64,000 bases of DNA from LMUY01 sp964247705 (GCA_964247705.1 CAXTVQ010000012.1:1-64000); one strand, 5' to 3'; shown: positions 32,412 through 41,683, numbered from the stretch's first letter. A program made the numbers and translations. Notes: generated by a model not told the origin, from the letters alone.

Positions 32412-33358
32412 GCCGCATCCTGGTCATCGGCGCCGGCGCCTGGGGGACGGCGCTGGCCGTGCACTGCGCCCTGGCCGGCCACGCGGTGACGCTTTGGGCG
32501 CGCGACCCGGCGCCAATCGCCGCCTCGCGGCAGAGCCGGCGGCTGCCCGGCGTAAGCCTGCCGGATGGTGTACGCGTCACCGGCGAAATCCCCGCCAACA
32601 CCGATACCACGCTGATGGTGGTGCCAGTGCAGCATCTCCGGGGCGCACTGGCGTTTGGGCTGCCCCGGGCGCCGCTTGTGCTGTGCATGAAGGGGGTGGA
32701 AACGGACACCAACCGCCTCCCGATGGAGATCGTGGCCGCGGTTGCGCCCGACCGGCCAGCCGCCATCCTCACCGGGCCGAACTTCGCCCACGAACTCGCC
32801 CGCTCGCTTCCGGCCGCGGCCGTGGTGGCGGGCATCGACCCGGCGTTGCGGCGCGAGGTGATCGAGCGGCTCGGCACGCGGACGTACCGGCTCTACGGCA
32901 GCGGCGACCCGGTCGGTGCGCAAGTTGGGGGCGCGGCCAAGAACGTGATCGCCATCGCCGCCGGCATCGCGATCGGCGCTGGCCTGGGTGAGAACGCCCG
33001 CGCGGCCCTGGTCACCCGCGGGCTGGCCGAGATCGCACGGCTGGCCGTGGCGCTCGGCGGGCAGCGGGAGACGGTGAGCGGGCTGTCCGGCCTGGGGGAT
33101 TTGATGCTCACCTGCGCCGGGTCGTCCAGCCGCAACTACCGGCTTGGCCTGGCGGTCGGGCAGGGCGCGGCCCCGGCCGGCGCACGCGCGGCAATCGGCG
33201 CGGCGGTGGAGGGCATGGCTGCGGCGCCCGCGCTGCTGGCTCGCGCCGGCGGGGTGGACTGCCCGATCATCGCCGCGGTCGCCGCAGTGCTGGCCGGTGA
33301 GGCGACCGTGGACGATGCCTTGCGTGCACTGCTGTCCCGGCCGGGAGCAGACGAGTAA
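32408..33358 (+). CDS. gpsA: Glycerol-3-phosphate dehydrogenase [NAD(P)+]
   Basis: Reduces dihydroxyacetone phosphate to sn-glycerol 3-phosphate for phospholipid synthesis. 316 residues: Rossmann motif ILVIGAGAWGTALAVH at the N-terminus, the LCMKGVETDTN and TGPNFAHELA segments, the active-site lysine in GGAAKNVIAIAAG, and NGR-type end GLSGLGDLMLTCAGSSSRN. The GTG at 32408 overlaps the rlmJ stop. PlsY, which uses its product, is also in this window (49332-49889). Confidence 0.97.
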   Translation: MSRILVIGAGAWGTALAVHCALAGHAVTLWARDPAPIAASRQSRRLPGVSLPDGVRVTGEIPANTDTTLMVVPVQHLRGALAFGLPRAPLVLCMKGVETDTNRLPMEIVAAVAPDRPAAILTGPNFAHELARSLPAAAVVAGIDPALRREVIERLGTRTYRLYGSGDPVGAQVGGAAKNVIAIAAGIAIGAGLGENARAALVTRGLAEIARLAVALGGQRETVSGLSGLGDLMLTCAGSSSRNYRLGLAVGQGAAPAGARAAIGAAVEGMAAAPALLARAGGVDCPIIAAVAAVLAGEATVDDALRALLSRPGADE

Positions 33359-33413
33359 GCAGCCAGAGCCGGAGCCCACTCCCCTTGAAGCACGCGAGGG
33401 GCTAAGCAGCCGC

Positions 33414-34961
33414 ATGCTCCGTGGCATCATCACCGTCGGCGGCTGGACCATGGGGTCCCGCCTGCTCGGCTTTGGGCGTGACATCCTGATCGCCGCCCTG
33501 GCGGGTACTGGCGGTGTGGCGGACGCGTTCTTCGTCGCCAACAAGCTGCCCAACATGTTCCGCCGGCTATTCGGCGAGGGGGCGTTCAACGCCGCCTTCG
33601 TGCCGGAGTTCACCGGCCTGCTGGCCACCGAAGGCCACGAGGCAGCAAAGAGCTTCGCGCAACAGGCAATCAGCGTGCTCGCCTTCTGGCTGCTCGGCCT
33701 GACCGTGGTGGGCGAGGTTTTCATGCCCTCGATCATGCACGTCCTTGCGCCGGGCTTCACGGAGCAGCCGGGCAAGTTCCAGCTCGCCGTGGACCTCGCA
33801 CGGATCACCTTCCCCTACCTGATCCTGATCTGCCTGGCCGCCCTTCTGTCCGGCGTGCTGAACGGGCTCGACAAGTTCGCCGCTGCCGCTGCCGCGCCCA
33901 TGCTCTATAACCTATGCTCGATTGCGGCCATGGTCGGGCTGACCCGGTACGTTCCAACCGTCGGCCATGCGCTGGCCTGGGGCGTGTCGCTGGCGGGGGT
34001 GGCGCAACTGGCCCTGCTGGTTTGGGCGACCCGGCGCGCCGGCATGCGGCTGGTGGTGCCGCGCCCCCGGCTGACGCCCGCGATGCGGATCCTGCTGCGC
34101 CGCATGGGTCCGGGATTGATTGGCGCGTCCGCGATGCAGTTGAACCAGGTGGTGGACGTGATCGTGGGCAGCCTGCTGCCGCCCGGCGCGATTTCGCTGC
34201 TGTATTATGCGGACCGGGTGAACCAGCTCCCGCTCGGCACCATCGGGGCGGCCGTCGGCACGGCGCTGCTGCCGTTGCTGTCCCGCCAGGTGCGCGGGCC
34301 GGACCCGGCGGCGGCGGTCGTCACGCTGAACCGCGCGCTGGAATACGCGCTGGTGCTCACCGTCCCGGCGGCGCTGGCGCTGATCGTGTCCGGCTACCCG
34401 ATCCTGGCCGTGTTGTTCCAACGCGGCGCCTTCCCGCTCAGCTCCGCCTACCTCGCGTCGCAGTCGCTGGCGGCGTACGCGCTCGGGCTGCCGTTTTTCG
34501 TTCTGGTGAAGGTGCTGGCGCCGGCCTTCTTCGCCCGTGGCGACACGACGATGCCGGTGCGCATCGGCATGATCACGCTGGTGCTGAACTTTGCGCTCAA
34601 TCTCGCTCTGTTCCTCCCGCTGCAGCATGTCGGCCCGGCGCTAGCGACCAGCCTGGCCGCGATCTTCAACGTGACCTCGCTGGCCGTGGTGCTGTATCGC
34701 CGCGGCTTCCTCCGGCCGGATCCGCAGCTTGCCCGCCGGCTACCGCGGATCGGGCTGGCCGCGCTCACGATGGCGGCGACGCTCTGGCTGATCCAGACCC
34801 GCGGGTTTGACCCGGCGACCATGGAGCGCGGCGTGCGCTGGGGCGGGTTGGCCGTGCTGATCGGCGCCGGGCTGCTCGCCTACGGGGCGGCCGGGCTGGC
34901 GCTCGGGGCGTTCGACGCCCGGGAGCTGCTTGGCCGCGTGCGCCGGCGCCGGGCCGCGTAG
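33414..34961 (+). CDS. murJ: Lipid II flippase MurJ
   Basis: Moves lipid II across the inner membrane for peptidoglycan synthesis (MOP superfamily). 515 residues with about 14 helices. The N-terminal signature GRDILIAALAGTGGVADAFF, KLPNMFRRLFGEGAFNAAFVP, and the loop FARGDTTMPVRIGM are diagnostic. The ATG at 33414 gives MLRGIITVGGWTMGSRLLG; the open frame further up overlaps gpsA in a non-conserved stretch. GAGGGG lies 13 bases upstream. The 55 bp gap to gpsA is one of the larger in this gene chain. Confidence 0.97.
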   Translation: MLRGIITVGGWTMGSRLLGFGRDILIAALAGTGGVADAFFVANKLPNMFRRLFGEGAFNAAFVPEFTGLLATEGHEAAKSFAQQAISVLAFWLLGLTVVGEVFMPSIMHVLAPGFTEQPGKFQLAVDLARITFPYLILICLAALLSGVLNGLDKFAAAAAAPMLYNLCSIAAMVGLTRYVPTVGHALAWGVSLAGVAQLALLVWATRRAGMRLVVPRPRLTPAMRILLRRMGPGLIGASAMQLNQVVDVIVGSLLPPGAISLLYYADRVNQLPLGTIGAAVGTALLPLLSRQVRGPDPAAAVVTLNRALEYALVLTVPAALALIVSGYPILAVLFQRGAFPLSSAYLASQSLAAYALGLPFFVLVKVLAPAFFARGDTTMPVRIGMITLVLNFALNLALFLPLQHVGPALATSLAAIFNVTSLAVVLYRRGFLRPDPQLARRLPRIGLAALTMAATLWLIQTRGFDPATMERGVRWGGLAVLIGAGLLAYGAAGLALGAFDARELLGRVRRRRAA

Positions 34962-35014
34962 ATGCGTGCGCCAAGGGTTGACCCGGCCCGCCCCCGGCAT
35001 GACCTTGTGCCGCC

Positions 35015-35479
35015 ATGAGATGTCCCTTCTGCGGCCACGACGACTCGCAGGTGAAGGATAGCCGCCCCACCGAAGATGCAGCCGCGATCCGCCGCCGCCG
35101 CTTCTGCACCGGGTGCGGCCAGCGTTTCACCACCATCGAGCGCGTCCAGCTCCGCGAATTGACGGTGGTGAAGTCCGACGGGCGCCGGGTCGCCTTCGAC
35201 CGTGACAAGATCGCCCGCTCCATCCGTATCGCGCTGCGCAAGCGCCCGATTACCGAGGACCGGATCGAGCTGATCATCAACGGCATCGTCCGCCAGCTTG
35301 AAGCGTCCGGCGAGGCCGACATCCCCTCCAAGCAGGTGGGCGAGATGGTGATGGAGACGCTGAAGGAGGTGGACGCGGTGGCTTACGTCCGCTTCGCCAG
35401 CGTTTACCGCGACTTCCGCGAGGCGCGCGATTTCGAGGCCTTTGTCGGCTCGCTCGACGAGCCCACATCCGGGGAATGA
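35015..35479 (+). CDS. nrdR: Transcriptional repressor NrdR
   Basis: Nucleotide-sensing repressor of ribonucleotide reductase genes. 154 residues: an N-terminal zinc ribbon with CPFC (residues 3-6) and CTGCG (about 31-35), the basic RRRRFC patch, and an ATP-cone domain (about 45-135; VVKSDGRRVAFDRDKIARSI). Starts at ATG 35015. The stop overlaps the ribD start. The linkage nrdR-ribD-...-nusB-thiL is common in proteobacteria. Confidence 0.97.
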   Translation: MRCPFCGHDDSQVKDSRPTEDAAAIRRRRFCTGCGQRFTTIERVQLRELTVVKSDGRRVAFDRDKIARSIRIALRKRPITEDRIELIINGIVRQLEASGEADIPSKQVGEMVMETLKEVDAVAYVRFASVYRDFREARDFEAFVGSLDEPTSGE

Positions 35480-36570
35480 TCGAACCGTCCCACATGCGCG
35501 CTGCCCTGGCTTTGGCCCGGCGTGGCCTGGGCGTCACCTGGCCGAACCCCTCGGTCGGCTGCGTGATCGTGCGGGATGGGCGTGTGGTCGGGCGCGGCAG
35601 CACCGCACCGGGCGGGCGGCCCCATGCCGAGACCGAGGCGCTTGCCATGGCGGGCGAGGCAGCACGGGGTGCCGACGCCTACGTGACGCTGGAGCCGTGC
35701 AACCACACCGGGCAGACGCCGCCCTGCACCGAGGCGCTGATCGCCGCGGGGGTCGCGCGCGTGATCGTGGCCGGCAACGACCCGGACCGCCGGGTGAACG
35801 GCGCCGGCATCGCCCGGCTGCGCGCCGCCGGTATCGAGGTCGTCACCGACGTGCTCACCGCCGAGGCGGACGCGTTGCAGGAGGGGTTCCTGCACCGGGT
35901 GCGTCACGGCCGCCCGCTGATCACGCTCAAGCTCGCCACCACGCTGGACGGTCGTATCGCCACCCGTAGCGGCGAGAGCCAGTGGATCACCGGCCCGGCA
36001 GCCCGCGAGATGGCCCACGCGTTACGCGGTCAGAGTGACGCGGTGCTGGCCGGAGTGGGCACGGTCGCGGCGGATGATCCGTTGCTGACGTGTCGCATCC
36101 CGCAATACCGCAGCCGCCCGATCGTACGCATCGTGGTGGACAGCCATCTTCGCACGCGGCTGACCGCCAAGCTGGTCGCCACGGCGCGAACGGACCCGAC
36201 CTGGATGATCCATCGCGGCGGCGTGCCGTCCGATCGGCTGGAGGCATTCACCGGGGCGGGCGTGCGCCTGTTCGGCGTTCCCGGCGGCGAGCGCGGGGTG
36301 GATCTGGCCGCCGGGTTCGCGGCGCTGGGCGATGCGGGGTTGACGCGGGTGCTGGTGGAGGGTGGCGCACAGGTCGCGGCCGGATTGCTGCGCGACGGGC
36401 TGGTGGACCGGATCGCCTGGTTCCATGCTCCGCGCATCGTCGGCGGCGACGGCTGGCCCGCTGCGCAGGCGTTCGGGGTGACGGATCTGGCTGGCATGCC
36501 CCGCTTCGTGCGGACCGGCAGCCGTACCGTGGGGGAAGACATGCTGACCACATTCGCGAAAGCCGCCTGA
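35476..36570 (+). CDS. ribD: Bifunctional riboflavin deaminase/reductase RibD
   Basis: Deaminates the first pyrimidine intermediate and reduces its ribose side chain. 364 residues. The deaminase domain (1-145) has the zinc site GRPHAETEAL and EPCNHTGQTPPC (both Cys present; the usual SHxGRTPPC is NHTGQTPPC). The reductase domain (150-364) has LKLATTLDGRIAT, GVGTVAADDPLLT and RVLVEGGAQVAAGLL. ATG at 35476 overlaps the nrdR stop. No FMN riboswitch is possible directly upstream, as that sequence is nrdR coding. Confidence 0.97.
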   Translation: MIEPSHMRAALALARRGLGVTWPNPSVGCVIVRDGRVVGRGSTAPGGRPHAETEALAMAGEAARGADAYVTLEPCNHTGQTPPCTEALIAAGVARVIVAGNDPDRRVNGAGIARLRAAGIEVVTDVLTAEADALQEGFLHRVRHGRPLITLKLATTLDGRIATRSGESQWITGPAAREMAHALRGQSDAVLAGVGTVAADDPLLTCRIPQYRSRPIVRIVVDSHLRTRLTAKLVATARTDPTWMIHRGGVPSDRLEAFTGAGVRLFGVPGGERGVDLAAGFAALGDAGLTRVLVEGGAQVAAGLLRDGLVDRIAWFHAPRIVGGDGWPAAQAFGVTDLAGMPRFVRTGSRTVGEDMLTTFAKAA

Positions 36571-37178
36571 TGTTTACCGGCATCATCACCGCTGTGGGCC
36601 GCGTCCGCAGCGTCGAGCCGATCGCTTCCGGGCGCGATATGCGGCTGGTGGTGGAGGCAAGCTGGCCCGATCCGCCGGCCATCGGCGCCTCCATCGCCTG
36701 CTCCGGTTGCTGCCTGACCGCGGTGGCGCTCGGCCCGGACTGGTTCGCGGTGGACGCCTCGGCGGAGACGCTGGCCCACACCGTGCTGGGCACCTGGCAG
36801 GAAGGCATGCGCGTGAACCTCGAGCGGGCGCTGCGGGTCGGCGACGAGCTGGGCGGCCACATCGTCTCGGGCCATGTCGACGGGGTAGGGGAGATCCTAA
36901 CCCGCACGCCGGAGAACGGGTCCACCCGGTTCCGCGTCCAGGTGCCGGCCGCATTGTCCCGCTACATCGCGCAAAAGGGCAGCGTGGCCGTGAACGGTAT
37001 ATCGTTGACGGTCAATGAGGTGGAAGGTGACGTGTTCGGCGTGAACATCATCCCGCACACGCTGGACAACACCGACCTCGGCGCGCTGCATCCCGGTTCG
37101 AAGGTGAACATCGAGATCGACACCCTGGCCCGCTACGTGGCCCGCCTTGCCGAAACAGCAGCACAGGACGCCGTATGA
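36570..37178 (+). CDS. ribE: Riboflavin synthase alpha chain
   Basis: Dismutates two 6,7-dimethyl-8-ribityllumazine molecules to riboflavin. 202 residues with the two-fold lumazine-binding repeat. The first barrel starts MFTGIITAVGRV and contains IACSGCCLTA and the first GGHIVSGHVDGVGE; the second contains GSVAVNGISLTVNEV and IIPHTLDNTDLG. The ATG at 36570 shares its A with the ribD stop (TGATG). Confidence 0.97.
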   Translation: MFTGIITAVGRVRSVEPIASGRDMRLVVEASWPDPPAIGASIACSGCCLTAVALGPDWFAVDASAETLAHTVLGTWQEGMRVNLERALRVGDELGGHIVSGHVDGVGEILTRTPENGSTRFRVQVPAALSRYIAQKGSVAVNGISLTVNEVEGDVFGVNIIPHTLDNTDLGALHPGSKVNIEIDTLARYVARLAETAAQDAV

Positions 37179-38299
37179 GCGATCTAAAGCAAGCGAGCCT
37201 GCACGACTATCTCAGCAGCGCCGCCGACATCATCGAGGAAGCGCGCTCCGGCCGGATGTTCATCCTGGTGGACGACGAGGACCGGGAGAACGAGGGCGAC
37301 CTCGTCATTCCCGCCCAGTTCGCGACGCCGGACGCGATCAACTTCATGGCCCGCCACGCGCGTGGGCTGATCTGCCTGGCGCTGACCCGGCAGCGTGTGG
37401 ACCAGTTGGGCCTGCACCTGATGGCGCAAGCCAACGGCACGCGGCACCAGACCGCCTTCACCGTTTCGATCGAGGCGCGGGATGGGGTCACGACGGGGAT
37501 CTCCGCCTATGACCGGGCGCATACGGTGGCCGTCGCGATCAACTCGGAGATGGGGCGCGACCATATCACCACGCCGGGTCACGTGTTCCCGCTGATGGCG
37601 CGGGAGGGCGGCACGCTGATCCGCGCCGGGCATACCGAGGCGGCCGTGGACATTGCCCGGCTGGCGGGGCTGAACCCGTCGGGCGTGATCTGCGAGATCA
37701 TGAACGACGATGGCTCGATGGCCCGCCTGCCGGACCTGGTCGCCTTCGCGCAGCATCACAACCTCAAGCTCGGCACCATCGAGAGCCTGATCGGGCATCG
37801 CCGGCGGACCGAGCAGTTGGTGCGCCGGGTGCACGAGGGCATTTTGGGGCATGTCGAGGGCGGTGATTGGCGAATGCTGGTTTACGCCAACACGGTCGAG
37901 TATGCCGAGCACCTGGTGCTGGTCAAAGGGGACCTGTCCGGCCCGCAGCCGCCATTGGTGCGGGTGCACGCGGTCGACCTGCTGAACGACATGCTGGGCG
38001 GGCCGCACCCCAACGCGCTGCACGGCGCGATGCGGATGATCGCCGCCGAGGGACGCGGCGTGGTCGTGCTGATCCGCGAGGCGGTGGCGAACTCGCTGTC
38101 CGAACGGGTGCGGCGGATGGCCGGCAGCCCGCGCCCCTTGCAGTCGCTGCGGGACTACGGCGTGGGAGCGCAGATCCTGGTCGACCTCGGGGTCAAGGAC
38201 ATGGTGCTGCTCTCCAACACGCACCGCACCGTGGTCGGGCTGGAGGCGTACGGGCTCAACATCGTGGACCAGCAGCCGATCGACGGTGTGCTGGAATGA
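37175..38299 (+). CDS. ribBX: RibBX-type 3,4-dihydroxy-2-butanone-4-phosphate synthase with inactive GCH II-like domain
   Basis: 374 residues. The N-terminal half (about 10-210) is an intact DHBP synthase: DDEDRENEGD acid cluster at 33-42, NFMARHARGLIC, and the RAGHTEAAVDI histidine loop. It makes DHBP from ribulose 5-phosphate. The C-terminal half (about 215-374) aligns with GTP cyclohydrolase II (LVRVHAVDLLNDMLGG; LRDYGVGAQILVDLGVKDMVLLSNT) but lacks the CxxxDxFGSxRCDCG-type zinc cysteines, so it should not act on GTP. This is the RibBX variant described in proteobacteria. The actual GCH II (ribA) must lie elsewhere. ATG at 37175 overlaps the ribE stop. Confidence 0.92.
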   Translation: MSDLKQASLHDYLSSAADIIEEARSGRMFILVDDEDRENEGDLVIPAQFATPDAINFMARHARGLICLALTRQRVDQLGLHLMAQANGTRHQTAFTVSIEARDGVTTGISAYDRAHTVAVAINSEMGRDHITTPGHVFPLMAREGGTLIRAGHTEAAVDIARLAGLNPSGVICEIMNDDGSMARLPDLVAFAQHHNLKLGTIESLIGHRRRTEQLVRRVHEGILGHVEGGDWRMLVYANTVEYAEHLVLVKGDLSGPQPPLVRVHAVDLLNDMLGGPHPNALHGAMRMIAAEGRGVVVLIREAVANSLSERVRRMAGSPRPLQSLRDYGVGAQILVDLGVKDMVLLSNTHRTVVGLEAYGLNIVDQQPIDGVLE

Positions 38300-38778
38300 G
38301 CACGGCCGACGCGCCGCTCGCGGTCGCCCCCGCCGTCACCGGGCCGCCGCCCGCGATGCTGCTGGTGCGCGCGCCGTACTATCAGGGCGTGGTGCACGGC
38401 ATGACCGACGGCGCCTTGCGGATCCTGGGCGAGGCGGGCGCTACCCATACGGTGCTGGACGTGGCCGGCGCGTTCGAACTGCCGCAGGCGATCCGGATCG
38501 CGTTGCGGGGTTCGCAGCGGTTCGACGGCTTCATCGCCCTCGGCTGCGTCGTTCGTGGAGAAACAGACCATTACGACTTCATCTGTGCGGCGAGTATGAA
38601 CGGCCTGATGGATGTGGCGCTGCAATACGGGATCGCGCTCGGCACTGGCTTGCTGACGGTGGACACGTTGGCGCAGGCCGTGGCGCGGTCGGGTGCGGAC
38701 GGTCACAACAAGGGGGCGGAGGCCGCGGTCGCCGCCCTGCGGCAAGTCGATGCGGCGCGGCGACTGGGGGCCGGCTGA
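38296..38778 (+). CDS. ribH: 6,7-dimethyl-8-ribityllumazine synthase
   Basis: Condenses the RibD-pathway pyrimidine with DHBP. 160 residues. The substrate strands are RAPYYQGVVHGMTDGAL and VAGAFELPQAI, the phosphate/DHBP loop is LGCVVRGETDHYDFI with its catalytic His, and GTGLLTVDTLAQA precedes the last helix. Starts at ATG 38296, overlapping the ribBX stop, and its stop shares a base with the nusB ATG. The N-terminal 20 residues are a Pro/Ala-rich extension. Confidence 0.96.
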   Translation: MSTADAPLAVAPAVTGPPPAMLLVRAPYYQGVVHGMTDGALRILGEAGATHTVLDVAGAFELPQAIRIALRGSQRFDGFIALGCVVRGETDHYDFICAASMNGLMDVALQYGIALGTGLLTVDTLAQAVARSGADGHNKGAEAAVAALRQVDAARRLGAG

Positions 38779-39266
38779 TGAAGCCACCGCCAAAGAGCCG
38801 CCCGCGGACCGCCAGCCGGGTCGCCGCGGTGCAGGCGCTGTTCCAGTCCGAGCACACCGGGGACACGGTGGAGACGATCGTGGACCAGTTCATCCGCCAC
38901 CGCTTGGGGGAGCTGCCGGGTACCGGGGGGTTCGAGGAAGGGCGGGTGCCGGACGCCGACGTGAAGCTGTTCAGCCGCATCGTACGCACGGCGGTGCAGC
39001 AGCAGGACCAGCTCGACCGCCTGGTTGCCGAGTCGCTGCCGCCCGATTGGCCGTTCGCGCGGCTGGACCCGGTGTTGCGCGCGCTGCTGCGGGCCGCCGG
39101 CGCCGAGTTCGGCATGGCCGACGGGCCGCCCGCCCGGGTGGTGATCAACGAGTACCTGGACGTCGCGCACGGTTTCTTCACCGGCGAGGAGCCGCGCATG
39201 GCCAATGGCCTGCTGGACCGGATGGCGCGTGCGCTGCGGGCCAGGGATTTCGAGCCTACGACTTGA
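38778..39266 (+). CDS. nusB: Transcription antitermination factor NusB
   Basis: 162-residue all-helical RNA-binding protein that joins NusE (S10) on boxA in rRNA antitermination. The SRVAAVQALFQSEHTG start with its arginine-rich leader and the end RVVINEYLDVAHGFF (usual VxNExVxIAKxF) identify it. ATG at 38778 in TGATG with the ribH stop; the stop overlaps the thiL TTG. Linkage to ribH is the standard bacterial order. Confidence 0.95.
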   Translation: MKPPPKSRPRTASRVAAVQALFQSEHTGDTVETIVDQFIRHRLGELPGTGGFEEGRVPDADVKLFSRIVRTAVQQQDQLDRLVAESLPPDWPFARLDPVLRALLRAAGAEFGMADGPPARVVINEYLDVAHGFFTGEEPRMANGLLDRMARALRARDFEPTT

Positions 39267-40192
39267 CGCTGCCGCCCGAGTTCTCCCGAATCGCCCGCCA
39301 CTTCAAGCCGCTGGCCGGCCCCGGTTCGCTAGGGCTGACGGACGATGCCGCCGTTTTCGCGCCGCCTGCGGGCCGCGAGCTGGTCATGACTGCGGACGCC
39401 ATGGTGGAGGGCGTCCATTTCCTGCCCGGAACCGCCCCCGGCTTGGTCGCACGCAAGCTGATGCGCGTGAACCTGTCGGATCTTGCCGCAATGGGCGCCG
39501 CCCCGTTCGCCTACCTGATCACGATCTCCGTTCCGCGGGCGCTGGGTGAGGATTGGTTCGCCGGGTTCGCGGCCGGGCTCGCGGCCGACCAGGCGACATT
39601 CGGTGTCGTCCTGCTCGGCGGCGACACGACGGAGACGCCGGGCCCGCTCACGCTGTCGCTCACCGCGATCGGCCATGTGGCCCCGGGCGCCGCGATCCTG
39701 CGCTCGGGCGCACAGCCCGGCGACGATTTGTGGGTGACCGGCACGATCGGGGACGGCGTGCTGGGCCTGCATGCCGCGCGGGGCGAACTGGCCGACCCCG
39801 ATGGATACCTCAAGGGCCGCTACGATCTGCCGACGCCCCGGCTCGGCATCCCGATGGCCGGGTGGGCGCACGCCGCGATGGACGTGTCCGATGGGCTGTT
39901 CCAGGATCTCGGCCACATCTGCCGGGCGAGCGGCGTTGCGGCGACGGTCGAGGCGGCGCGTATTCCGCTCTCCCGGCAGGCCGCCGCCGCCGGGCCGCAA
40001 TGGCGCGAAACGGCGTGGATCGGCGGCGACGATTACGAGTTGCTGCTCGCCGCCCCCCCTGGTCAGCCGCCGCCGGGCGGGGTGGGCGCGACCCGCATCG
40101 GCCGGTTCACGGCGGGTGAGGGTGTCACCGTGATTGGGTCCGACGGGGCTGCATTGCCTCTGGCCGGAAAGGGCTGGAGCCACTTCGCCTAA
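39263..40192 (+). CDS. thiL: Thiamine-monophosphate kinase
   Basis: Phosphorylates thiamine monophosphate to the diphosphate cofactor. 309 residues of the PurM-like ATPase family. Motifs: GLTDDAAVF near residue 30, the MTADAMVEGVHF metal loop, VNLSDLAAMGAAP, LLGGDTTETPG, AMDVSDGLFQDL and the final GGDDYELLLAA. No ATG fits; TTG at 39263 overlaps the nusB stop (TTGA) and gives LTLPPEFSRIARHF, matching the usual start region. Last gene of the plus-strand chain, 15 bp from the convergent NCS1 permease. Confidence 0.95.
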   Translation: MTLPPEFSRIARHFKPLAGPGSLGLTDDAAVFAPPAGRELVMTADAMVEGVHFLPGTAPGLVARKLMRVNLSDLAAMGAAPFAYLITISVPRALGEDWFAGFAAGLAADQATFGVVLLGGDTTETPGPLTLSLTAIGHVAPGAAILRSGAQPGDDLWVTGTIGDGVLGLHAARGELADPDGYLKGRYDLPTPRLGIPMAGWAHAAMDVSDGLFQDLGHICRASGVAATVEAARIPLSRQAAAAGPQWRETAWIGGDDYELLLAAPPGQPPPGGVGATRIGRFTAGEGVTVIGSDGAALPLAGKGWSHFA

Positions 40193-40207
40193 GGTGGCGC
40201 TGCCCTA

Positions 40208-41683
40208 TCAATCGCCGGCGGCCACGGCTCCGACCGGGCTCGCCCGGCCCGACATGCCGAGGTAGACGATCGCGCCCGCGCTCGCACCGATGAGCCAACC
40301 CCAGTCGCCGACATTGAAGATGAGGCCGTAGGCGCCCAGCAGCGACAGGCCGATCGACAGCGCGGCCGACACGGCCAAGGCGACCAGCGCCTTGCGGTTC
40401 CAGCCGCCGTCGTAGTTGTAAGTCCCGGTGCGCGCCATCGTGTACAGATCGGACACGGTGACCGTTTCCTTTTTCAGCAAGTAGTAGTCGGCAATCATGA
40501 TGCCGAACATCGGTCCAAGAGCCGAGCCGAAGATACTGACGAAGAGCGTGATGGCGGCCGGGCTGGCGACGAACAGCCATGGGCACACCAGGACCGAGAG
40601 GATGGAGGTAATCAGCCCGCCCATCCTGAAGTTGATGCGTTCCGGACTGAGGTTGGAGATGTCGTATGCCGGCGACACGAAGTTGGCGACGATATTGATG
40701 CCCATCGTCGCCACGATGAAGGTGATCGAACCGATGATGACCACGACGGGGTTGCCGATCTTCTCGACGATCAGGACCGGGTCCATGACCGCCTGGCCGA
40801 ACACCTTGAGCGTACCCGCCGTCACGATCACGGTGATGATGGAGAACACGAGGAAGTTGAGCGGTAGACCGAGAAGGTTGCCGGTCTTCATCGCCCTCTC
40901 GTCTTTGCCGAACCGGGCGAAGTCGCCGAAGTTCAGCAGAAGGGCGGAGAAGTAGGCCACGATCAGCATCGCCGCATTGGCCATCACGCCGACCGTGGCG
41001 GCGTTGGACGACGCCGGCGGGCTGAGCTGCAACGTGAGGCTCGAGAACCCGGCCTGCCACAGCATCCAGATCGCCAGGGCGAACATCACGACATAGACCA
41101 CGGGGCCGCAGAAATCGATGAAGCGGCGGATCCGTTCCATGCCGCTGAGGAAGATCACGAGCTGGAAGAACCACATGAAAAGAAAGCTGAACCAGGCCAG
41201 AGTCGAAAGACCGAGGATGCTGTCATGGGTCAGATCCGCCGCGGACGGTGCCAGCGTAATAACGAGGACCTGCACCGCCTTGGAGGCGAAGTAGGTCTGC
41301 ACGCCGTACCAGACGATGCCGACGACGCCGCGCACGACGGCCGCAAGGTTCGCACCCATCACGCCGAAGGAGACGCGCGCCATGACGGGGTAGGGGATGC
41401 CGTAGCGCAGCGAAGGGCGGCCGATCAGGTTCATCAGGAAGTAGACGGCCGTGATGCCGACCAGCATGGAGATCAGTACCTGCCAGCCCGTCAGCCCAAG
41501 GAAGAACAGGCTCGCGGCAAAGGTGTAGCCGCCGACCGAATGCACGTCGGACATCCACATGGCGAACAAGCTGAACGCACCCCACGTCCGGCCCGCCGGA
41601 GCGGTGGGGGCGAGATCGTGATTGTAGAGCCGGGGATGCGCCCCCGTGATGACCATCGTCGGCACCTCGCCCTTTGACGACAT
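40208..41683 (-). CDS. NCS1-family nucleobase/hydantoin/thiamine-type permease
   Basis: 491-residue inner-membrane transporter with about 12 helices, of the NCS1 family (cytosine, uracil, allantoin, hydantoin, thiamine and related compounds). The N-terminal YNHDLAPTAPAGRTWGAFSLFAMW segment and SVGGYTFAASL are diagnostic, followed by YGIPYPVMARVSFGVMGANL and NFGDFARF. The ATG at 41683 is preceded by CCGGAGGCA. The exact substrate is not fixed; the neighbouring thiL is convergent and does not imply thiamine. It lies 151 bp downstream of the S41 protease gene and may have its own promoter. Confidence 0.88.
   Translation of the reverse strand: MSSKGEVPTMVITGAHPRLYNHDLAPTAPAGRTWGAFSLFAMWMSDVHSVGGYTFAASLFFLGLTGWQVLISMLVGITAVYFLMNLIGRPSLRYGIPYPVMARVSFGVMGANLAAVVRGVVGIVWYGVQTYFASKAVQVLVITLAPSAADLTHDSILGLSTLAWFSFLFMWFFQLVIFLSGMERIRRFIDFCGPVVYVVMFALAIWMLWQAGFSSLTLQLSPPASSNAATVGVMANAAMLIVAYFSALLLNFGDFARFGKDERAMKTGNLLGLPLNFLVFSIITVIVTAGTLKVFGQAVMDPVLIVEKIGNPVVVIIGSITFIVATMGINIVANFVSPAYDISNLSPERINFRMGGLITSILSVLVCPWLFVASPAAITLFVSIFGSALGPMFGIMIADYYLLKKETVTVSDLYTMARTGTYNYDGGWNRKALVALAVSAALSIGLSLLGAYGLIFNVGDWGWLIGASAGAIVYLGMSGRASPVGAVAAGD

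Noticed and set aside
35300..35480. FMN riboswitch before ribD
   Set aside because: The stretch is nrdR coding sequence overlapping the ribD start; no RFN-type conserved elements seen.
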